Source: Hygrocybe punicea
Lineage: Eukaryota > Basidiomycota > Agaricomycetes > Agaricales > Hygrophoraceae
Direction of reading: 5' to 3'
DNA length: 64,000 nucleotides
Assembly: GCA_963556145.1 (NCBI GenBank)
Contig: OY744469.1
Coordinates: forward strand, 3,568,767-3,632,766
Positions 23,724-34,096 of the stretch are shown piece after piece. How positions within the stretch are numbered: position 1 is the first letter of the stretch; each line of letters starts with the position of its first letter. The notes below the pieces were generated by a model. That model ran no database searches, was not told where the DNA came from, and saw only the letters and a program-made list of their open reading frames with translations. Position numbers and translations under genes: made by a program.

Positions 23724-24625
23724 TCAATTTCAGACTTGTTATAGTCAAATTGTTTATAATTTTACCCAAAGGTACATCACAAAGCAAAGTATCTGTGTCT
23801 ACCAAGTTTTTCTCAATTTGTTTGTTTCCAATATGGCAACCTTCAAATTTATACATCACATCTGCAGAAGGTGTGAACATCATATGATCTTTCAATAGAT
23901 AGGGTTGTAATTGAGCCAAATAAAATAGTTCAGAAACCCCACCTCCAATGTGATACTCATCATCTGTCAAGCTGGGATATTCACAAGATCTTTTACCCAA
24001 AGGAAACAAATTTATCCAATGCCATACATGATGCTGCAAGACCAGGTAGTCATGTCTTCTCAATAAATTTCTCACAAAAAGTAGAGACAGTAACAGACAT
24101 ATGTGTTTTGGCATGGTAGTACCATCTGTGATTGTATGATACCTGTCATTCAAGAAGGTAGGTTTGTTGGAAATGTTCAACTTATATTGTGATGGCAAAT
24201 GAGTTTGGAAACAACCATGCTCAGTATTGCAGATTGTTTGATCATCAAAGCGGCAAAGAGTAACATCATATAAGTCAACATCCCTCAAGCAGGGAACCCA
24301 CAAACGGGTTGTAACACAGAACATTTCACTATGATCTATAATAACAAGAGATTTCCCATCAATAAAGGATAGTTGAGAGTTTGGCTTACCAGATAGTGGA
24401 AGTACATTTGTCGATACAACCCAATCACAACTTATTGCAATCTCCTTCAGGATGGTGCTGATAATGGAAACAAGTAGTTAGAGATGTTAGTATACAGATA
24501 AACGACCTTAGGAATTCTAACCTCCTATGCCTCCCAAACCTCCAGGCTCTGCCATGCAAAGTCAAGAAGAGAGTGACAAACAACACAATACCTGGAAAGA
24601 AAATGCCAAACTTGATTCTTGCCAT
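23724..24625 (-). pseudogene. HLE copy B, 5' exons: N terminus of RepHel
   Basis: On the minus strand an ATG at 24,625 opens a hydrophobic leader (FFPGIVLFVTLFLTL). A 65-bp intron fits at 24,458-24,522, with donor GTTAGA, branch-like CTAAC and acceptor TTATCAG. Its removal joins GRHR to STILKEIAISCDW in frame. The frame then runs to 23,724 and continues across element C as LTITSLKL-IAAVHG. A Leu-rich, His-rich stretch (LLLSLLFVRNLLRRHDYLVLQHH) precedes the Cys-rich region. I do not recognise a domain. The leader resembles a signal or membrane segment, odd for a nuclear transposase; copy A's leader is similarly hydrophobic but not alignable. Confidence 0.55.
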
Positions 24626-24792
24626 TTCTGATGTGCATCAAGATGAAAGACGAAATCCCAATGATAGATATATAAAAGGAGTCACTCTGCAGGAGAGAGA
24701 AGACAGAAGAGGATGTACTGCACCCTTATCACATTCATTACTGCAAAGTTGAATCTCCGACTGAATGAATAACATAGGCAGGGCGTGTTAAA
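24626..24792. other. Upstream flank of copy B; no gene seen
   Basis: This AT-rich stretch lies between the copy B start codon and the outer end of the large inverted repeat. A TATATAAAAGG lies at about 24,670 on the plus strand. I could not find a copy B 5' terminus (CTCGTAA on the plus strand) here, so copy B may be truncated or belong to a subfamily with other ends. Confidence 0.4.
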
Positions 24793-25616
24793 TAACACTT
24801 CAGGCTACCCCCAAACCTGAACAACTAGTTACAACTCACCTCTAGTACTGAACCATCTACATGTTGGTAAAAGTACTGGGCAGCCCTGGGACGAAACCAT
24901 CGTCCCTGGGACGATACGTTGGGACGTCCCATTGTCCTTGGTCCGGTGTATGGGATGGCCCATGGGACGACATTTGGTGTTGTGGGATGTCCCATGGGAC
25001 ATGGGACATCCCACACAGAGGGGGTGTCTGGGGGCATTTGGGACGTCCCTTCTCTAGATATTTAATAGAAACCTCAGGATGATGATAGCATCTAGTTGTA
25101 AATTTCAAGGCCTTGTCATGGCCACTATGGGTACCATGGGTGCTATAGCATAGTATAAGATTGTACATACTTATTCTTTTGAGAGTCACAGAGCTGATTG
25201 TCCTTCAAGGTCAGTGGCAGGGTGTGGAGATACAGCAGTTGTTTCAACATATAAGAACAGAAGGAGTGGGAGAGGGAGATGTTGGGTAATGAGATGGGAA
25301 AGAGGGGGAGGATTGAGGGTGTGCTTCTGGTAAACCAATCCCTTGTGCATGTGGCAAGCTGAAGCTTGTAGGGGAGTAAGTGAGCAGAGCATGCATGATA
25401 TACAAAGAAAAGTAGGGCTATATATGCAGAGGAGGCTGAGCTGAAAATTAAACACGTGTATTATGAAGAGCATTTGATCAGGATATCAGTGGTTATTACA
25501 TTATTGGCTGTGCATACAATGGCTGACTGGGAAGCAGATGCAGAGGAGAGATCTGAAATTAGAGTGTGTCTTGAGGACAGTGGACTTGGGTAAGGAGACA
25601 TCTCACAGAGGTTTTA

Positions 25617-26165
25617 TTGGGACATCCCACAGGCTCGTCTGGGATGTCCCTGTTGCTGAGGCTTTCGGACATCCCTGTCATCTTGTGGGACATCCCACCA
25701 AGGCTTTGGGACATCCCACAGCCTTGTCTGGGACATCCCTGCCAGTTTGTGGGACATCCCACAGCCTTGTTTGGGATGTCCCTGTCAGCTTGTGGGACAT
25801 CCCTACCAGCTTGTGGGACGTCCCACTGAGGCTTTGGGACATCCTACAGCCTTCTCTGGGACGTCCCTGTCAGCTGGTGGGACGTCCCAGCCAGCTTGTG
25901 GGATGTCCCTGTCAGCTTGTGGGACATCCCACCGAGGCTTTGGGATGTCCCACGGCCTTGTCTGGGACATCCCTGTCAGCTTGTGGGACGTCCCACAGCC
26001 TTGTCCGGGACATCCCTCTCAGCTTGTGGGACGTCCCACCAAGGCTTTGGGATGTCCCACAGCCTTGTCTGGGACGTCCCTGTTAGCTTTTGGGATGTCC
26101 CACAGTCAGTTTGTGGGATGTCCCACAACCTGGTGTGGACATCCCAATGTACAGGCTTGTGGGAC
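25617..26165 (+). repeat. Array of palindromic decamers GGGAYRTCCC, left arm
   Basis: About two dozen copies of the self-complementary decamer GGGACGTCCC or its variants GGGACATCCC and GGGATGTCCC occur 21-23 bp apart. The spacers are of three recurring types: a CACCAAGGCTTT type, a CACAGCCTTGTCT type and a TGTCAGCTTGT type. They often follow in that order, giving a higher-order unit of about 65 bp. Similar decamers are scattered at 24,890-25,050. The long ORFs over the array (for example 25,538-26,086) are side effects. Confidence 0.85.
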
Positions 26166-26319
26166 TGCCTGCTTGCTCAGCATCTGCTAAGTCATACAAT
26201 AATAATCATTCCAATCCACATCTTACATAATTTTAAATAATTTACATTTAGCAACTACTTAAAATAGATATAGCAAATCAAATAATTATTTTACCTAAAT
26301 ACATGGTATTCTACTTATC

Positions 26320-26560
26320 AGGGGAGAGGCAGGGAGGTGGAGGTGGAGGAGAGGACAGGAGAGGGGGCAATGGCAGGGGCAATGGCAGGGGGTGGGCAAG
26401 GGGAGAAGGGCAGGAGGTGGATGGGAGGTGGATGGGAGGTGGGGGTGGCAGGGGGCAGGAGATAGGCAGGGGAGAAGGGGCAGGTTAGGAAGGGACAGAC
26501 TAGGAGACAGTCAGGGGGAGAATGGAAAGGAGGAGGGAGGAGGGAGAGGGGAAAGGAGGG
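26320..26560 (+). repeat. G-rich block, left arm
   Basis: Runs of G separated by short spacers, for example repeated GGCAATGGCAGGGG and GGTGGATGGGAGG, extend for about 240 bp. The plus strand could form G-quadruplexes. The mirror block lies at about 31,140-31,370 on the other strand. Confidence 0.7.
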
Positions 26561-26589
26561 GAAAAACCAACAAAATTACACACCGGTGT

Positions 26590-26755
26590 TCCCTGGTGTC
26601 CACACCCCTCCACGTCCTCGCCCTTGTCCCCCTCCTCGTCCTCGTCCCCGTCCCCGTCGTCGTTGTCGTCGTTGTCGTCGTCCCTGTCCCCGTCGTCCTC
26701 ATGTTCGTCGTTTTCGTCCCCGTCCCCGTCCTCGCCGTCGTCCCCGTCCCCATTC

Positions 26756-26788
<33 letters not shown>

Positions 26789-27650
26789 CCGTCCCCGTCA
26801 CCCTCGTCCTCGTCATTTTTGTCCCTGTCCCCGTCCCTGTCCCCGCCGTCCCTGCTGTCCTCGCTGTCCTCGCCGTCCCCGTCCTCGTCGTTGCCATTGC
26901 CGTCGTTGCCATTGTTGTGGTCCCAGTCCCCGTCGTTGTCGTTGTCGTTGTCATCCTCGTCGTCCCTGTTGCTGTCGTCCTCGCTGTCCCGGTCTCGTTG
27001 TCCTCGTCATCCCGTTCCCTCGTCCCGGTCGTCCTCGTTTCCGTCGTCCGTTGCCCCCGTCCCTGTTCCCGTGCTCGCTGTCCTCGTCGTCGTCCTCGAC
27101 GTCATCCCCATCGTCGTCATCCTCGTCCCCGTTGTCCTCGTCGCCCCCGTCGCCCCCGTTGTCCTCGTTGTCCCCGTTGTGTCGTCCTTGCTGTCCTGGG
27201 TCCGTTGTCCTTGTTGTCCCGTTCCCTCGTCCCGGTCGTCCTTGTTTCCGTTGTCCGTTGTCCCCGTCCCCATTCCCGTGCTCACTGTCCTGGTCGTTGT
27301 CCTGGTCGTTGTCCCCGTCGTGCTCGTCGTTCCCGTTGCTGTCGTCCTTGTTGTCGCGGGCTCCATGGTTTTCATCGTCCCGTTCCCCCTCCCGGTCGTC
27401 GTCCCGGTCCCCATGCCCGCTGCCCTACTCGTCATCCTCGTCTTCGTTGTCATCTTCCCGTTGTCGTGGTTCCCGGTTCCCGTTGTCGTCTTCCCCTTTC
27501 GCGCCGTGGTCGCGTTCGTTCGTTTACCCCGTCGTCCTCATTCTCGTTGTCCCCGTTCTTGTTGTCATGGTGGGCCTGGGTTGTCCCCGTTCTGGGCTGT
27601 GACCTCCGTCCTTGTCGCCCGCATCTGCATCTGCTTGTTTTGTTCGCGTT
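26590..27650 (-). repeat. C-rich triplet/hexamer low-complexity tract, left arm
   Basis: About 1 kb is built from CTCGTC, CCCGTC and TTGTCG-type hexamers, leaving all three plus-strand frames and much of the minus strand open. Plus-strand products would be Val/Pro, Ser/Pro or Arg/Pro tracts. Minus-strand products would be Thr/Gly/Arg or Asp/Gly tracts. With every frame open, coding is not supported by ORF length. It directly follows the acceptor of the small spliced ORF below. Confidence 0.75.
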
Positions 27651-27915
27651 TGTTTGGCGCGAGGGTGCGGCAAAAAAACCTAAAAGTATTTAAGTAGTTA
27701 GTAGAATAAATGAAAAAGATAAATGGACGACTTACCTGTGGTGCTCTGGCATCCGCACCCATTGTCGCATCGTTGTTGAAAACGACAAGTCTTGTTGAAC
27801 TCGTGCACGAGACTTTCAACTGGAATTTGCCGATGTCCCAAACGGGGTCGAGTTGCCATATAGGGAAGGGTGGCTGGATTTTCTTATTATTATTACATGT
27901 ACTACAACACCTCAA
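27450..27915 (-). CDS. Putative small spliced gene, left arm of inverted repeat
   Basis: A minus-strand exon reads through QLDPVWDIGKFQLKVSC, LVVFNNDATMGADARAPQ and stops at a strong donor (CAG/GTAAGT, exon end 27,736). A 56-bp intron with branch TACTAAC and acceptor TTTTAG (27,680-27,735) joins it in phase to VFLPHPRAKQ and then the low-complexity tract. The right arm holds the same splice signals. I do not recognise the protein. The good splice sites, kept in both arms, are the main support; the exact start and end are not established. Confidence 0.35.
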
Positions 27916-28422
27916 TGTCCAGGGAAAAACCCTTAAGAGATGTAGGTATGATGCACCTACCCCGAGGGGAGTTTATGTATTTTATTTCATTTTATATGTG
28001 GAGATATTCACCATATATTTTATGCCTCTGCCAAAATTGGACCCTTAAACAGCTAACTTTGCGAGTACACATCTGAAAAATCTAAAATTAATTCTAGGAG
28101 TGCTAGGTAAGGTATACATTGTGTTCCAGACAAGTGCCTGGTAGTTGGTGGTGCAGGGAATGTGTTGTAGCCAAAATGGAGTTGGATCTTTGCATTGTGG
28201 CTAGACAATCAAAAGTCCGTATAAGCACACACAATCATGAATGGAATGTGAGGGACAAGTTCATCATATTTTGGCTACAACACATTCCCTGCACCACCAA
28301 CTACCAGGCACTTGTCTGGAACACAATGTATACCTTACCTAGCACTCCTAGAATTAATTTTAGATTTTTCAGATGTGTACTCGCAAAGTTAGCTGTTTAA
28401 GGGTCCAATTTTGGCAGAGGCA

Positions 28423-29754
28423 CTTGTTTAGTGGGCCAGTGCTGCACATGGCATGAACGAGTTCTTTTTTTCCCCTCCTCACTTTCATCATAGCAACCTC
28501 TCACCATAGCAACATAAAAAGTAGAAGAAAAAACCTGCATAGCATGTCTCAACTTCCTCTCCCACTGTCATGTCTTCTTTGCTTCATCATCATGCAATAC
28601 TCTCAGCCAAAAAAGAGAGCAACACAATACATCAACTGTTACGAGTTCTTTTAATTTATTAAAAGACTCGTTCTTTATCAGACCTGGTTCAGTGAGGGTT
28701 CGTAATTAATTAATTAATTGATTGATTGATTAATTAATAAAGTTGATCGCCTATAGACAGAATTTTTTTGTGCAGGAGATATGATTCTACTTCTAATACT
28801 GGAAAATAAGATGCAGTTGGGGCCATGTGTGGACAAGCTTACATAAGCATCCAAATATGGGTTGTCTCAGAAAATACAAACTACCTTCTAATTATATTCA
28901 AAATATTCATACTGACTTCATTTCTTCTCAGAATCAGCTGAAATTTGAACTGCTGACTAAGATAACCATTTCGGGCAAGGTGTGACAGTCACATGTGACC
29001 ACTCTAACCATATAAGGCAATTTCGGATATTGTATAGCAAATTTTTTACTGATCGCAATGGTGACAGTCACATGTGACCAGTCTAACTATATAAGGCAAT
29101 TTTACACTATATATCCTAAATTTTGAGCTGATCACATGTGACTGTCACATCTGACCCGAAATGATAATATTAGGCAGCAGTTCCATTTTCAGCTGAATCT
29201 GATAAGAATTAAGGCCAGGATAAATATTTTGAATATAATTGTATTTGTATAATGAATATGATGAGCAGTATGTGATTTAGCATATGTTATGCAAAATTAC
29301 CATATATGGTTAGACTGGTCACATGTGACTGTTACCATTGCGATCAGCAAAAAAATTGGTATATAATATCAAAAAGTACCTTATATGGTTAGACTGGTCA
29401 CATGTGACTGTCACACCTTGCCCGAAATGTTTATATTAGTCAGCAGTTCAATTTTCAGCTAATTCCGATGAGAACTGAAGGGTGTATGAATATTTTGAAT
29501 ATAATTGGGAGGTAATTTGTCTTGTGTAAGACATCCCATATTTGGATGCATATGTAATCCACTCCAAACATGGCCCAGATTTTATGTTACATTCCAACAT
29601 AAGAAGTAGAATCATATCTCTTGCCCAAAAAAAATTTCTCTATAGGCGATGCAAAAACATTAATGAATTAATTAATTAATTAATTAATTACGAACCTTCA
29701 CTGAACCAGGTCTGATAAAGAACAAGTCTTTTAATAAATTAAAAGAACTCGTAA
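28423..29754 (-). mobile_element. Rearranged non-autonomous HLE with two inverted 5' ends (1,332 bp)
   Basis: The outer ends are those of a reversed HLE: CTTGTTTAGTGGGCC at 28,423 and AGAACTCGTAA at 29,754. The site is A^T, since joining 28,422 to 29,755 restores the right arm to match the left. Inside, the 3' portion lasts only to 28,638. A second 5' terminus in plus orientation (TTACGAG at 28,639) begins abruptly there, without the usual purine before it, and runs to a palindrome at about 29,133-29,140. From the palindrome on, the sequence is the reverse complement of another 5' region out to 29,754. The result is one 3' end and two head-to-head 5' ends in a single mobile unit. Confidence 0.8.
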
Positions 29755-30400
29755 TAAAATGCATGGTGAATATCTCCACATATAAAATGAAATAAAATAC
29801 ATAAACTCCCCTCAGGGTAGGTGTATCATACCTACATCTCTTCAGGGTCTTGCCCTGGCCATTGCGGTGTTGTAGTACATGTAATAATAATAAGAAAATC
29901 CAGCCACCCTTCCCTATATGGCAACTCGACCCCGTTTGGGACATCGGCAAATTCCAGTTGAAAGTCTCGTGCACGAGTTCAACAAGACTTGTCGTTTTCA
30001 ACAACGATGCGACAATGGGTGCGGATGCCAGAGCACCACAGGTAAGTCGTCCATTTATCTTTTTCATTTATTCTACTAACTAATTATTAATAATAAACAG
30101 TTTTAGGTTTTTTTGCCGCACCCTCACGCCAAACGAATGCGAACAAGGCCAACAAGCGGACGCGGATGCGGGCGACAAGGAGGGAGGACACAGCCCAGAA
30201 CCGGGACAACCCAGGCCGACCACGACAGCAAGAACGGGGACGACGAGAATGAGGAATACGGGGTAAACGAACAAACGCGACGACGGCGCGAAAGGGGAAG
30301 ACGACGGCAACGGGAACGGGAACCACGACAATGGGAAGACGACGACGAGCAGGGGCAACGAAGACGAGGACAGCGGGCACGGGCACGGGAACGACGGACG
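29755..30400 (+). CDS. Putative small spliced gene, right arm of inverted repeat
   Basis: This mirrors the left-arm gene. An exon with QLDPVWDIGKFQLKVSC and ADARAPQ ends at 30,041 with CAG/GTAAGT. The intron runs 30,042-30,106 or 30,042-30,100 (branch CTAACTAA; acceptor TTTTAG or AACAG). It leads to VFLPHPHAKRMRTRP and a long Asp/Glu/Arg/Gly-rich tract open to about 30,950. The proximal exon agrees with the left arm apart from a few changes. I do not recognise the family and coding is unproved. The HLE insertion lies just upstream and may have removed the promoter from this copy. Confidence 0.35.
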
Positions 30401-31085
30401 ACGGAAACGAAGACGACCGGGACGGGGGAACGGGACGACGACCACAGAGCCGGGGACAACAAGGACGACTGCAACGGGGACGATGGGGACGACGACGAGG
30501 ATGGCGACGGGGGCAGCGAGCACGGGAATGGGGACGGGGGCAACGGACGACGGACGACGGAAACGAGGACGACCGGGACGAGGGAACGGGATGACGAGGA
30601 CAACAGAGACCGGGACAACGAGGACGGCGGCAACAGGGACAACGAGGACGACAACGACAACGACGGGGACTGGGACCACGACAACGGCAACGACGGCAAC
30701 GGCAATGACAGGACGGGGACGGCGAGGACAGCGAGGACAGCGAGGACGGCGGGGACGGCGGGGACAGGGATGGGGACAGGGACAGGGACGAAAACGACAA
30801 GGACGAGGGCGACGGGGACGGGGACGAGGACGAGGATGACGAGAACGGGGACGGGACGACGGCGAGGATGGGGACGGGGATGCAATCAACGAACACGAGG
30901 ACGACGGGGACGGGGACAAGGACGACGAGAACGGGGACGGGGACAACGGTGAGGACGGGGACGGGGACGGGGACGCAATCGACGAACACGAGGACGACGG
31001 GGAAGGGGACAACGATGACAACGACGACAACGACGGGCACGGGGACGAGGACGAGGAGGGGGACAAGGGCGAGGACGTGGAGGGG
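30110..31085 (+). repeat. G/A-rich low-complexity tract, right arm
   Basis: This is the mirror of the left-arm tract. The plus strand is GACGGGGAC- and GAGGACGAC-type hexamers, open in several frames on both strands. The two tracts differ in length and order of motifs, as expected of an unstable minisatellite. Confidence 0.75.
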
Positions 31086-31527
31086 TGTGGACACCAGGGA
31101 ACACCGGTGTGTAATTTTGTTGGTTTTTCCCCTCCTTTCCCCTCCCCCTCCTCCCTCCTCCTTTCCATTCTCCCCCTGACTGTCTCCTAGTCTGTCCCTT
31201 CCTAACCTGCCCCTTCTCCCCTGCCTATCTCCTGCCCCCTGCCACCCCCACCTCCCATCCACCTCCCATCCACCTCCTGCCCTTCTCCCCTTGCCCACCC
31301 CCTGCCATTGCCCCTGCCATTGCCCCCTCTCCTGTCCTCTCCTCCACCTCCACCTCCCTGCCTCTCCCCTGATAAGTAGAATACCATGTATTTAGGTAAA
31401 ATAATTATTTGATTTGCTATATCTATTTTAAGTAGTTGCTAAATGTAAATTATTTAAAATTATGTAAGATGTGGATTGGAATGATTATTATTGTATGACT
31501 TAGCAGATGCTGAGCAAGCAGGCAGTC

Positions 31528-31862
31528 CCACAAGCCTGTACATTGGGATGTCCACACCAGGTTGTGGGACATCCCACAAACTGACTGTGGGACATCCCAA
31601 AAGCTAACAGGGACGTCCCAGACAAGGCTGTGGGACATCCCAAAGCCTTGGTGGGACGTCCCACAAGCTGAGAGGGATGTCCCGGACAAGGCTGTGGGAC
31701 GTCCCACAAGCTGACAGGGATGTCCCAGACAAGGCCGTGGGACATCCCAAAGCCTCGGTGGGATGTCCCAAAGCCTTGGTGGGATGTCCCACAAGATGAC
31801 AGGGATGTCCGAAAGCCTCAGCAACAGGGACATCCCAGACGAGCCTGTGGGATGTCCCAATA
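31528..31862 (-). repeat. Array of palindromic decamers GGGAYRTCCC, right arm (shortened)
   Basis: The inverse of the left-arm array with the same spacer types, but only about 335 bp long against about 550 bp. The missing part corresponds to a block in the middle of the left array, consistent with unequal loss of repeat units after the duplication. Confidence 0.8.
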
Positions 31863-32662
31863 AAACCTCTGTGAGATGTCTCCTTACCCAAGTCCACTGT
31901 CCTCAAGACACACTCTAATTTCAGATCTCTCCTCTGCATCTGCTTCCCAGTCAGCCATTGTATGCACAGCCCATAATGTAATAACCACTGATATCCTGAT
32001 CAAAAGGTCTTCATAATACACGTGTTTAATTTTCAGCTCAGCCTCCTCTGCATATATAGCCCTACTTTTCTTTGTATATCATGCATGCTCTGCTCACTTA
32101 CTCCCCTACAAGCTTCAGCTTGCCACATGCACAAGGGATTGGTTTACTAGATGCACACCCTCAATCCTCCCCCTCAATCCCATCTCAATACCCAACATCT
32201 CCAGCACTTTTCCTCTCCCACTCGTTCTGTCTTTATATGTGGAAAGAACTGCTGTATCTCCACACCCTGCCACTGACCTTGAAGGACAATCAGCTCTGTG
32301 ACTCTCAAAAGAATAAGTGTATACAATCTTATACTATGCCATAGCACCCATGGTACCCATAGTGGCCATGATAAGGCCTGGAAATTTATAATTAGATGCT
32401 GTCATCACTCTGAGATTTCTATTGAATAGCTATGGAAGGGACGTCCCAAATGCCCCCAGACACCCCTTATGTGTGGCATGGGACATCCCACAACACCAAA
32501 TGTCGTCCCATGGGCCATCCCATACACCAGACCAGGGACAATGGGACGTCCCAACGTATCGTCCCAGGGCTGCCCAGTACTTTTACCAACATGTAGATGG
32601 TTCAGTACTAGAGGTGAGTTGTAACTAGTTGTTCAGGTTTGGGGGTAGCCTGAAGTGTTAAA

Positions 32663-33135
32663 TAATGGTGCTTGGTGAGCATCAGATGAATGATTGGGCT
32701 AAAATGTGGTTCCACTTTCCACTATATCAATGCTGATGTAGGCCTGTATTTTATTAGGCAAGAAATGTCTCCGAAATCCTATTTAATGGCATTTTCTGCA
32801 ATTTCTGAGGAATATCACAAGACTCAATGCCCACAAAGACCTGGGAAAATGCTCCAAATACTCTCCTGGACATCCCTGACAATGTTCCTCTTAGGACCAG
32901 GAGGATCCAACATATATTTCAACTACCAGACATGCAATAACCTCAGAGACATATTAAATTTATTGCATGTGGTCGTATCTGGGGAATAAAATATTTATTA
33001 AATACGCCAGAAAGTTCAAATTTGTGCTTATTCAGCGCCTCAGCGAGTTGACTTCAACCGCGCCCCACAATCTGCCAGTGGGATGCACATATAAGTATGT
33101 ATTTCACAGGTTCTCACGATCCCGCCTCGCAGAAC
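32663..33135. other. Region right of the inverted repeat; no gene seen
   Basis: Ordinary AT-balanced sequence with short ORFs only. No transposon terminus, splice pair or repeat was recognised. Confidence 0.4.
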
Positions 33136-33139
33136 TAAA

Positions 33140-33690
33140 GTCTCCCGTTTTCTACCACCAGGACACCCAGTCCCTGGCCGTTTGCGACCACCCCTGGCCA
33201 GTCTACACACGGATGGGGGCGTCTGAGGCCCTCGTGTTCCAGCTGTCTGCCCAACGACCCTTTTTCATCCACCAGGACGCCCCACCCCGTCCGTTTTCGA
33301 CCACCCACGGCTTGTGTACACCCCACCCTGTTTTCATTGAAAGGATGGGTCAGTCCCAGCGCGCGGTGTTCCCACCACCAGCCCGACTTGTTCACACCAA
33401 GGATGCCCCTTCCTACCCATTTTCGACCACCCCCGGCTCCTATCGACCCACCGCACCTCATTCACACCTCGTTCACAACGGAAACAAGAAGTCGGGGGGT
33501 CTCAAAGTCTCGTGTTCCCGACTTTTGCGCAATACCCACCCCCTCCACTTGTTCAACAGCCAAGGCCCCTCCTCCCGCGCCGTTTTCAACCACCCACGGC
33601 TGCTATTGACTCCCCGCACCTCGTTCACAACGGAAACGAGAAGTCGGGGGGTCTTGACGCCTCGTGTTCCCGTCTTTTGCGCAATGTTTT
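33140..33690 (+). repeat. GC-rich ~150-bp satellite, second array
   Basis: Diverged units of the satellite found in element C: ACCACCCCTGGCCAGTCTAC, CAGCTGTCTGCCCAACGA, CAACGGAAACGAGAAGTCGG. Unit landmarks fall at about 33,206, 33,337, 33,479 and 33,631. The 324-residue ORF across it is a by-product. Confidence 0.7.
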
Positions 33691-33759
33691 TCAGCCACAC
33701 TTGTGGCGTGGGAAGACTTGTGAGCTATAGCGCAATTTCAGGAGAGACAGTGCTAACGA

Positions 33760-34096
33760 AACGGCAGCAACAACACACAGGTTCCAACTGCAATCCCAGC
33801 GACAAGTGGCCGTGGCAGGGACCCAGCGTCAGCACCACCGGCGGCTGTTGGGACTTCAGTAGCAGCACCAGCAGGAGGGTAGGGATGCAACGGCTGCAGC
33901 AGCGACAGCATGGCAGTGGCAGCACCACCATCACGCTGTGACCACCAGCAACAGCAACAGCGGCACCATCACCAGCACCAGCAACACAGCAGCAGTGGCA
34001 GCACCAACAGCAGTGTCCTGCATCGGCAGTGGCATCACCACCATTAGCGGCAGTGGTGGGGGCAGCAGTAACACAACGGCAACACCACCACCATCA
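33760..34096 (+). repeat. CAG/CAC/CAA triplet-rich stretch
   Basis: Dense CAGCAACAGC- and CACCACCAC-type triplets, without long perfect runs. The tract continues after the HLE at 35,278-35,330, so it was one block before the insertion. No supported coding frame crosses the junction. Confidence 0.6.

Larger units (their letters stand above)
24793..32662. repeat. Large inverted repeat (arms ~3.4 and ~3.1 kb) around ~28,220
   Basis: The left arm runs 24,793-28,176 and the right arm 28,266-32,662 in reverse complement, with a unique centre of about 90 bp. Matching landmarks are the outer edge (TTCAGGTTTGGGGGTAGCCT at about 32,630 and its inverse at about 24,805), the palindromic decamer arrays, the G-rich block, the C-rich tract, the spliced ORF, and the inner edge (GTTCCAGACAAGTGCCTGG and inverse at 28,122 and 28,300). 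The right arm is interrupted by an HLE at 28,423-29,754 and its decamer array is shorter. Arms are close but not identical, so this is an old genomic structure more likely than an assembly error. Confidence 0.88.

Noticed and set aside
25617..26165. CRISPR-like regular repeat array
   Set aside because: Repeats are short palindromes with recurring, non-unique spacers in a eukaryotic transposon context, and no cas-like genes are present.
26392..27693. 433-, 391- and 338-residue ORFs on the plus strand, with matching ones in the right arm
   Set aside because: All three frames, and the other strand, are open because the DNA is built of stop-free hexamers. Length is no evidence of coding; I list the tract as low-complexity repeat.
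32967..33941. 324-residue plus-strand ORF
   Set aside because: It spans the second satellite array and then triplet-rich DNA. Composition changes with the repeats and no domain or splice support is seen.
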